From assembly GCA_937930305.1 (NCBI GenBank), contig CALGLE010000003.1:124001-188000 (forward strand): DNA of 64,000 bases. The letters are read 5' to 3'. Position numbers and translations under genes: made by a program. Below are positions 58,926 through 64,000 of this stretch, piece after piece. Each line of letters begins with the position of its first letter. Position 1 is the stretch's first letter. The stretch comes from an uncultured Granulosicoccaceae bacterium (GTDB taxonomy: Bacteria > Pseudomonadota > Gammaproteobacteria > Granulosicoccales > Granulosicoccaceae). The notes below the pieces were generated by a model, which saw nothing but the letters and a program-made list of their open reading frames with translations, was not told the DNA's origin and did no database searches.

Positions 58926-60227
58926 TTAAGCCACAGCGCCGAGGGTGTCGGTCACCATGCTGCGCTTGTGTTCAATGAAGTACTCAAATTCGGGTCGGTA
59001 GTGCTTAATCATGCCTTGCACCGGCATCGCCGCAGCATCTCCCAAGGCGCAAATCGTGCGGCCCGCAATCTTACCGGCCACATCTTCCAACTTATCGATA
59101 TCTTCAGGTAAGCCTTCACCTTCAACAATGCGAGTGAGCATGCGGTATAACCAGCCCGTGCCCTCACGACAAGGCGTGCATTGGCCACAGCTTTCCGAAT
59201 AATAAAATCGAGAGATTCGGCGCAACGCAGACACCATGCAAGTGGTTTCATTCATGACAATCACAGCGCCTGAACCCAACATCGAACCCACAGTGCCAAT
59301 GGAATCGTAGTCCATATTAACTTTCATCATTTGGTCGCCTGGTACCACGGGAACCGATGACCCACCGGGGATAACCGCTTTCAATGGAATACCGTCTTTC
59401 ATGCCACCGGCTAATTCCAACAAGTCAGCGAATGGAGTGCCTAAACCAATTTCGAAATTTCCGGGAGCGGCAACATGACCCGACATAGAAAAGCATTTCT
59501 GACCGCCGGCTTTTTCCACACCCATTTTGGCGAACCATTCCGGGCCGTTACGAATGATGGACGGCACCGATGCCACGCTTTCGGTGTTGTTAATGGTGGT
59601 GGGTTTGCCATAGAGCCCGTAGCCTGCTGGAAACGGAGGTTTAAATCGTGGCTGACCCTTCTTACCTTCTAACGATTCCAACAACGCCGTCTCTTCACCG
59701 CAGATGTACGCACCGGCACCTAAGGTGCCGATGACATCTATGCTGATGTCAGAACCCAAAATGTTTTTGCCAACAAAACCCTGTTCATAGGCTTCTTTCA
59801 GCGCATGTTGGAAATTGCGATACACCTCATCCATGAATTCGCCGCGCATGTAGTTGTATGCCACGTTGGCGCGAATGGCGTAAGCGCCGATGACCATGCC
59901 CTCTACTAAAGCGTGCGGGTTAAATCGGATAAGATCGCGATCTTTACAGGTGCCTGGTTCTGACTCGTCCGAATTCACCACAAAATAACTTTGTGGGCTT
60001 TCTTTCGGCATGAAGCTCCACTTTAAACCGGTAGGAAACCCAGCCCCACCTCGGCCGCGTAAACCCGATGCTTTCACCAGCTCCACCACATCATCGGGCG
60101 ACAATTTCTCATCAATGATTTTGCGCAGCGCTTCATAGCCGCCGACTTTCAAATAGTTGTCGTACGTCCACGGTTCATCGAAGTGTCGCGTGGTGTAACA
60201 AACCTGGTTTTGCAGAATCTCTGTCAT
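58926..60227 (-). CDS. nuoF: NADH-quinone oxidoreductase subunit F
   Basis: NADH- and FMN-binding subunit; 433 residues. NADH/FMN site GLRGRGGAGFPTGLKWSFMP and NSDESEPGTCKDRDLIR, FMN region GAGAYICGEETALLESLEG, and the 4Fe-4S cluster SCGQCTPCREG plus the later ICALGDAAAMPVQG Cys. Follows nuoE by 26 bp. Confidence 0.97.
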   Translation of the reverse strand: MTEILQNQVCYTTRHFDEPWTYDNYLKVGGYEALRKIIDEKLSPDDVVELVKASGLRGRGGAGFPTGLKWSFMPKESPQSYFVVNSDESEPGTCKDRDLIRFNPHALVEGMVIGAYAIRANVAYNYMRGEFMDEVYRNFQHALKEAYEQGFVGKNILGSDISIDVIGTLGAGAYICGEETALLESLEGKKGQPRFKPPFPAGYGLYGKPTTINNTESVASVPSIIRNGPEWFAKMGVEKAGGQKCFSMSGHVAAPGNFEIGLGTPFADLLELAGGMKDGIPLKAVIPGGSSVPVVPGDQMMKVNMDYDSIGTVGSMLGSGAVIVMNETTCMVSALRRISRFYYSESCGQCTPCREGTGWLYRMLTRIVEGEGLPEDIDKLEDVAGKIAGRTICALGDAAAMPVQGMIKHYRPEFEYFIEHKRSMVTDTLGAVA

Positions 60228-60253
60228 GGTCAGTGCCTTTACACAGGTCGCGC

Positions 60254-60793
60254 TTAATGATCGTGTGAGTGGTCGTCGAGATTGTCGAGAATCTCGTCCA
60301 CTTTTTCAGGGGTTAATTCGGTGTAGTACTTATGATCGACTTGCATCATCGGCCCACCCGAACAAGCCGCCAAACACTCTTCTTCCACCTTTAAATAAAC
60401 CTTGCCATCGGGTGTGGACTCACCCAATTTAATACCGTATTTACTTTCCACGTGATTCACGATGGTGTCCGAACCCATCAACATGCAACTGATGTTGGTG
60501 CAAATCGCCACGCAATGTTTACCCACTGGTTTGGTTTCAAACATGGAATAGAAACTGGCCACTTCATACACAGCGATGGGGGGCATATCGAGCATGACCG
60601 CAACCGCATCCATCAGCTCGGTAGTTAAAAAGCCGTTGTTTTGATGTTGCGCCGCTTGCAAGGAACCCAACACCGCACTTTGTTTTTGGTCATCCGGAAA
60701 ACGGCTTAACCAATCACGCACCTGCGCCATGGTGTGTTCGGTTAACACATCGGACGGTTCCGGTAAGACGACATCTGAAGGAAGTGTACTCAT
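60254..60793 (-). CDS. nuoE: NADH-quinone oxidoreductase subunit E
   Basis: Thioredoxin-like 2Fe-2S subunit beside NuoF; 179 residues. The cluster ligands lie in ICTNISCMLMGSD and ECLAACSGGPMMQVD. VYEVASFYSMFETKPVGKH is the family signature. A His/Asp-rich tail (LDDHSHDH) ends the protein. Confidence 0.97.
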   Translation of the reverse strand: MSTLPSDVVLPEPSDVLTEHTMAQVRDWLSRFPDDQKQSAVLGSLQAAQHQNNGFLTTELMDAVAVMLDMPPIAVYEVASFYSMFETKPVGKHCVAICTNISCMLMGSDTIVNHVESKYGIKLGESTPDGKVYLKVEEECLAACSGGPMMQVDHKYYTELTPEKVDEILDNLDDHSHDH

Positions 60794-60820
60794 GAATTGC
60801 TCTGCTCGAATGCTTGCTCG

Positions 60821-62074
60821 TTACCGGTCCACTTCGCCGAATACGATGTCTTGCGTTCCAATGATCGCAACCACATCCGACAACATGTGCCCGCGAGCCA
60901 TCTCATCCATCGCCGCCATATGGGCAAACCCTGGCGCGCGTACTTTTAAGCGATAGGGCTTATTCGCACCATCCGAAATTAAGTAACACCCAAACTCACC
61001 CTTGGGGTGTTCCACCGCTGCGTAGGCTTCACCCACAGGCAAACAAAATCCTTCCGTGAACAGCTTAAAGTGATGAATCAAGGCTTCCATATCCCCTTTC
61101 ATGTCCGCTCGTCGTGGTGGAGACACTTTATGATCTTCGGTTAATACCGGACCCGGATTCACACGCAACCATTCGATGCATTGTTCAACAATGCGGTTGG
61201 ACTGACGCATCTCTTCAACGCGCACCAGGTATCGGTCGTAACAATCGCCGTTGGTACCGACGGGGATATCAAAATCCACTTTGTCGTACACCTCATAGGG
61301 CTGCTTTTTACGCAAATCCCACTCAATGCCACTGCCGCGCAGCATAGCGCCAGTAAAGCCTAACTGCAGAGCACGTTCTGGCGTAACCACACCAATGCCC
61401 ACGGTACGTTGTTTCCAAATGCGGTTATCAGTAAGCAGGGTTTCGTACTCATCAATTAAGGCTGGAAAACGGTTACAAAAGTCTTCTAGAAAATCGAGCA
61501 TGGAGCCATCGCGCGCTTCATTGAGTTTTGACGCATTGGCTTTACTGCGCCAGCGAGATTCTTCGTACTGCGGCATGGTGTCGGGTAAGTCCCTGGATAC
61601 ACCGCCGGGTCGGTAATAGGTGGCGTGCAGTCGTGCACCCGATACCGCCTCATAACAGTCCATCAAGTCTTCACGTTCACGGAAGCAGTACAAGAACATA
61701 CTCATGGCGCCAACATCTAAACCGTGCGCGCCTAACCACATCAAGTGATTCAATATGCGAGTGATTTCATCAAACATCACGCGGATGTATTGGGCGCGCT
61801 CGGGCACTTCAACGCCTAATAATTTTTCAATGGCCAGCACATAGCCATGCTCATTCACCATGGTGGATACGTAATCCAACCGATCCATGTAGCCAATGGT
61901 TTGGTTGTATGGCTTACTTTCAGCTAATTTTTCGGTACCGCGATGCAATAGACCAATGTGTGGGTCGGCTCGCTCCACCACTTCCCCATCCATTTCCAAC
62001 ACCAAGCGCAATACGCCGTGAGCGGCTGGATGTTGAGGACCGAAATTCAGTGTGTAGTTACGTATCTCAGGCAT
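60821..62074 (-). CDS. nuoD: NADH-quinone oxidoreductase subunit D
   Basis: Quinone-site subunit of the 49-kDa family; 417 residues from ATG 62074 ([20 protein letters not shown]). [10 protein letters not shown] holds the quinone-contacting His; further blocks [40 protein letters not shown] and [16 protein letters not shown] [13 protein letters not shown]. The frame is open above to 62116 inside nuoC, but the family start is clear and overlaps nuoC by 8 bp. nuoC and nuoD are separate genes here. Confidence 0.96.
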   Translation of the reverse strand: MPEIRNYTLNFGPQHPAAHGVLRLVLEMDGEVVERADPHIGLLHRGTEKLAESKPYNQTIGYMDRLDYVSTMVNEHGYVLAIEKLLGVEVPERAQYIRVMFDEITRILNHLMWLGAHGLDVGAMSMFLYCFREREDLMDCYEAVSGARLHATYYRPGGVSRDLPDTMPQYEESRWRSKANASKLNEARDGSMLDFLEDFCNRFPALIDEYETLLTDNRIWKQRTVGIGVVTPERALQLGFTGAMLRGSGIEWDLRKKQPYEVYDKVDFDIPVGTNGDCYDRYLVRVEEMRQSNRIVEQCIEWLRVNPGPVLTEDHKVSPPRRADMKGDMEALIHHFKLFTEGFCLPVGEAYAAVEHPKGEFGCYLISDGANKPYRLKVRAPGFAHMAAMDEMARGHMLSDVVAIIGTQDIVFGEVDR

Positions 62075-62786
62075 TGTCTGACTCCGGCACCGCCCCATTG
62101 TCGTAGCGACTGTCATCGCGAATGACTCGAGGCACTAGCACGCGAGGTTCAATGGTGACCGGCTCGTACACCACTCGACCCTTAACTGGATCGAATCGCA
62201 TTTCTACATTGCCGATAAGCGGGAAGTCTTTGCGGAATGGATGGCCAACAAAACCATAGTCGGTAAGGATGCGGCGTAAATCGTTATGGCCATCGTACAA
62301 AATGCCGAACAGATCAAACGACTCGCGTTCATACCAATCGGCACAGGCCCAAATGTTGGTTACCGATGGCACGACCGGCATTTCATCGTCGGCAGCTGGG
62401 CAAACCAAACGCAAACGCACGTTGTGATCGAGTGACAGCAGGTGCATAACTGAGGCAAATCGCGGGCGAGATGAGTCGGGTAACTCCATGCCTGAACCAA
62501 AGGACAATCGACCGATGGAATTGGAATCCACCGCACGACTGAAACTGGCCTGAGACGTTGTGGCCGTAGACCACTCAGCTTCGCCAAACGTGGCGTAATC
62601 AACGCCGCACAGGTCTGACATTTGTACGAACGCAAATTCTGGATCATCACGCAACTGCGTGGCCACTTCAATTAAGTCTTCCGGCTTAACATGCATCTCA
62701 ACCAAATCAACAGACAGGCTGATGGTGTTGTTGTCGGCATACTTTGCCGACAATTTGTCGAGCAATGTTTGGAGCGATTGATTCAT
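62067..62786 (-). CDS. nuoC: NADH-quinone oxidoreductase subunit C
   Basis: 30-kDa-type subunit; 239 residues. [20 protein letters not shown] followed by [20 protein letters not shown] is the diagnostic block. The middle (about residues 75-105) has a Ser-rich insertion not typical of short homologues. Follows nuoB by 12 bp. Confidence 0.96.
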   Translation of the reverse strand: MNQSLQTLLDKLSAKYADNNTISLSVDLVEMHVKPEDLIEVATQLRDDPEFAFVQMSDLCGVDYATFGEAEWSTATTSQASFSRAVDSNSIGRLSFGSGMELPDSSRPRFASVMHLLSLDHNVRLRLVCPAADDEMPVVPSVTNIWACADWYERESFDLFGILYDGHNDLRRILTDYGFVGHPFRKDFPLIGNVEMRFDPVKGRVVYEPVTIEPRVLVPRVIRDDSRYDNGAVPESDNA

Positions 62787-62798
62787 GCAGACCCTGCC

Positions 62799-63275
62799 CT
62801 AGCGCGCGATGGTGTTGGTTGTGCGGATCTTTTTCTGCAGTTGCAGAATGCCGTACAACAACGCTTCAGCGGTGGGAGGGCAACCGGGCACATACACATC
62901 AACGGGTACGATTCGATCACAACCCCTGACCACAGCATAGGAGTAATGGTAATAACCGCCACCATTAGCGCACGACCCCATGGAGATAACCCATTTAGGA
63001 TCTGGCATTTGGTCATATACCTTACGCAATGCAGGCGCCATTTTGTTGACCAGCGTACCGGCAACGATCATGACATCCGATTGGCGTGGACTGGGGCGGA
63101 AAATGATGCCGAAGCGATCTAAGTCATAACGAGCGGCACCCGCATGCATCATTTCAACGGCACAACAGGCTAAACCAAATGTCATGGGCCACATTGAACC
63201 GGTACGGGCCCAATTGATTAATTTATCGGCAGACGTGGTAACAAACCCTTCTTCAAGAACGCCTTCTATTCCCAT
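62799..63275 (-). CDS. nuoB: NADH-quinone oxidoreductase subunit B
   Basis: Carries terminal cluster N2; 158 residues from ATG 63275 ([20 protein letters not shown]). Ligands: tandem Cys in [29 protein letters not shown] and [15 protein letters not shown]. The in-frame start at 63296 lies inside nuoA and is less likely. Overlaps nuoA by 10 bp. Confidence 0.96.
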   Translation of the reverse strand: MGIEGVLEEGFVTTSADKLINWARTGSMWPMTFGLACCAVEMMHAGAARYDLDRFGIIFRPSPRQSDVMIVAGTLVNKMAPALRKVYDQMPDPKWVISMGSCANGGGYYHYSYAVVRGCDRIVPVDVYVPGCPPTAEALLYGILQLQKKIRTTNTIAR

Positions 63276-63622
63276 TCCAGCGCTCCCTTTTTCCACTCAT
63301 AAATGAAGCCGATGACCAGAATGAACAGGAAAAGCCCCATCGCGGCAAACGCTTCACCCGAAATGCTATCGAGCACAACGGCCCAAGGAATCAAAAAGGC
63401 GATTTCCAAATCGAAGATGATGAACAGGATCGCAACCAGGTAGTAGCGCACGTCAAACTTCATGCGGGCGTCTTCAAAGGCTTCAAAACCGCACTCGTAG
63501 GGCGATAGTTTGTCGGTTGTTGGGTTCGACGGCCCGATCAAACGACCGGCGGTTAATAAGATGCCACCAAAGGCAAGACCTATGACCACGAACAGCAGTA
63601 CGGGAAAATAATTGGCAAGCAC
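63266..63622 (-). CDS. nuoA: NADH-quinone oxidoreductase subunit A
   Basis: First gene of the operon; 118 residues, three membrane helices. [20 protein letters not shown] with the conserved Cys, then [19 protein letters not shown], are diagnostic. About 160 bp separate it from tRNA-Leu; an AGGGG site precedes the ATG. Confidence 0.96.
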   Translation of the reverse strand: MLANYFPVLLFVVIGLAFGGILLTAGRLIGPSNPTTDKLSPYECGFEAFEDARMKFDVRYYLVAILFIIFDLEIAFLIPWAVVLDSISGEAFAAMGLFLFILVIGFIYEWKKGALEWE

Positions 63623-63732
63623 GAAATATCCCCTTAGGACCCGGCTTAAATAGGGTTTACAAAACGCTTAGAATTAACTGCTTAAGTATCGCAGATAAAC
63701 GCAGGAATCGCAGGGTTTATGCCATGGCCATA

Positions 63733-63751
63733 TTGTTCCTTTGCGGAACAA
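63733..63751 (-). terminator. Hairpin between tRNA-Leu and nuoA, possible processing or weak terminator
   Basis: TTGTTCC (63733-63739) and GGAACAA (63745-63751) form a 7-bp stem with a 5-nt loop, about 33 bp past the tRNA 3' end. No T-run follows on the minus strand, so it may aid 3' processing rather than terminate. Confidence 0.3.
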
Positions 63752-63783
63752 ACACTACACACCAAATTTCAATAACCAGATGA

Positions 63784-63868
63784 TGGTGCCGTCGCCCGGA
63801 CTCGAACCGGGACAGCTTTCGCTACTACCCCCTCAAGATAGCGTGTCTACCAATTCCACCACGACGGC
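63784..63868 (-). tRNA. tRNA-Leu (GAG)
   Basis: Class II tRNA with encoded CCA, 85 nt: acceptor GCCGTCG/CGACGGC, D-arm GGTGGAATTGGTAGACAC, anticodon arm CTATCTTGAGGGGGTAG (anticodon GAG), variable arm with TAGCGAAAGCT and T-arm CCCGGTTCGAGTCCGGG. Position between secG and nuoA is common in gammaproteobacteria. Confidence 0.96.
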
Positions 63869-63945
63869 ATTACAACGAGGGACCCGCGTCGCACAAGGCG
63901 GCTCGCATCGCGGGACGCGAACTATACAACAAGGAAGTCTAAAAA

Positions 63946-64000
63946 TCACTCAGCCGGCTTGGGCAAATCCGTATCTGCGGCACCCGACTCCGAATCGGTT
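63946..64000 (-). CDS. secG: C-terminal end of a CDS, probably secG
   Basis: The minus-strand frame entering from the window edge ends at TGA 63948-63946 and reads TDSESGAADTDLPKPAE, a low-complexity acidic/Pro tail as SecG proteins often have. The call rests on gene order (secG, tRNA-Leu, nuoA), not on visible SecG membrane segments, which lie outside the window. Confidence 0.5.
   Translation of the reverse strand, partial: TDSESGAADTDLPKPAE

Overview
The window is chromosomal DNA from a gammaproteobacterium. Core blocks such as gyrA-pheA-tyrA-aroA-cmk-rpsA, rimP-nusA-infB-rbfA-truB-rpsO-pnp and a 14-gene nuo operon behind secG/tRNA-Leu are typical of that class. Long acidic protein tails, many outer-membrane and lipoproteins and an MttB-family gene would suit a marine heterotroph, but that lifestyle is inference and I cannot name the genus.

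Layout. 1-8.8 kb (minus strand): gyrA, a P-protein, prephenate dehydrogenase, EPSP synthase, CMP kinase and ribosomal protein S1; most aromatic genes overlap or abut. 8.9-15 kb: ubiG, a squalene/phytoene-synthase-family gene, an orphan TupA-like binding protein, a YciK-like SDR, and a davA-davB pair that should open the aminovalerate route of lysine breakdown. 15-23.7 kb: a HlyU-family protein, envelope lipoproteins, two small beta-barrels, prmB, a Sco/PCu(A)C copper-delivery pair, psd, a LysE-type transporter and tadA. 23.7-32.8 kb: the translation/RNA operon from rimP to pnp, closed by a clear terminator and opened by a structured leader that carries a terminator just before rimP.

32.8-48.1 kb looks inserted between two blocks that are normally neighbours: nuo/tRNA-fMet on the right and rimP-nusA on the left. 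It holds a 2-hydroxyacid dehydrogenase, a large FimV, a GMC oxidoreductase, an enolase-superfamily enzyme, an SDR, a divergent non-pyrrolysine MttB-family methyltransferase, a secreted G8-domain lipoprotein and an aldo/keto reductase. Beside the tRNA lie a ccdAB toxin-antitoxin module, gene remnants and two repeat units built from pieces of the tRNA-fMet gene. This tRNA-proximal end looks like a scarred integration site, although no integrase is present.

48.1-64 kb (minus strand): tRNA-fMet with a near-consensus promoter and a U1:U72 mismatch, cysQ, nuoN to nuoA (complete complex I), tRNA-Leu(GAG), and the 3' end of what is probably secG.

The most unusual signals are the tRNA-fMet-derived repeat array, the MttB/GMC/enolase/SDR cluster (the enolase appears to lack the first metal-ligand Asp), the bacterial G8 lipoprotein, the P-protein with a disrupted chorismate-mutase domain, and the structured rimP leader.
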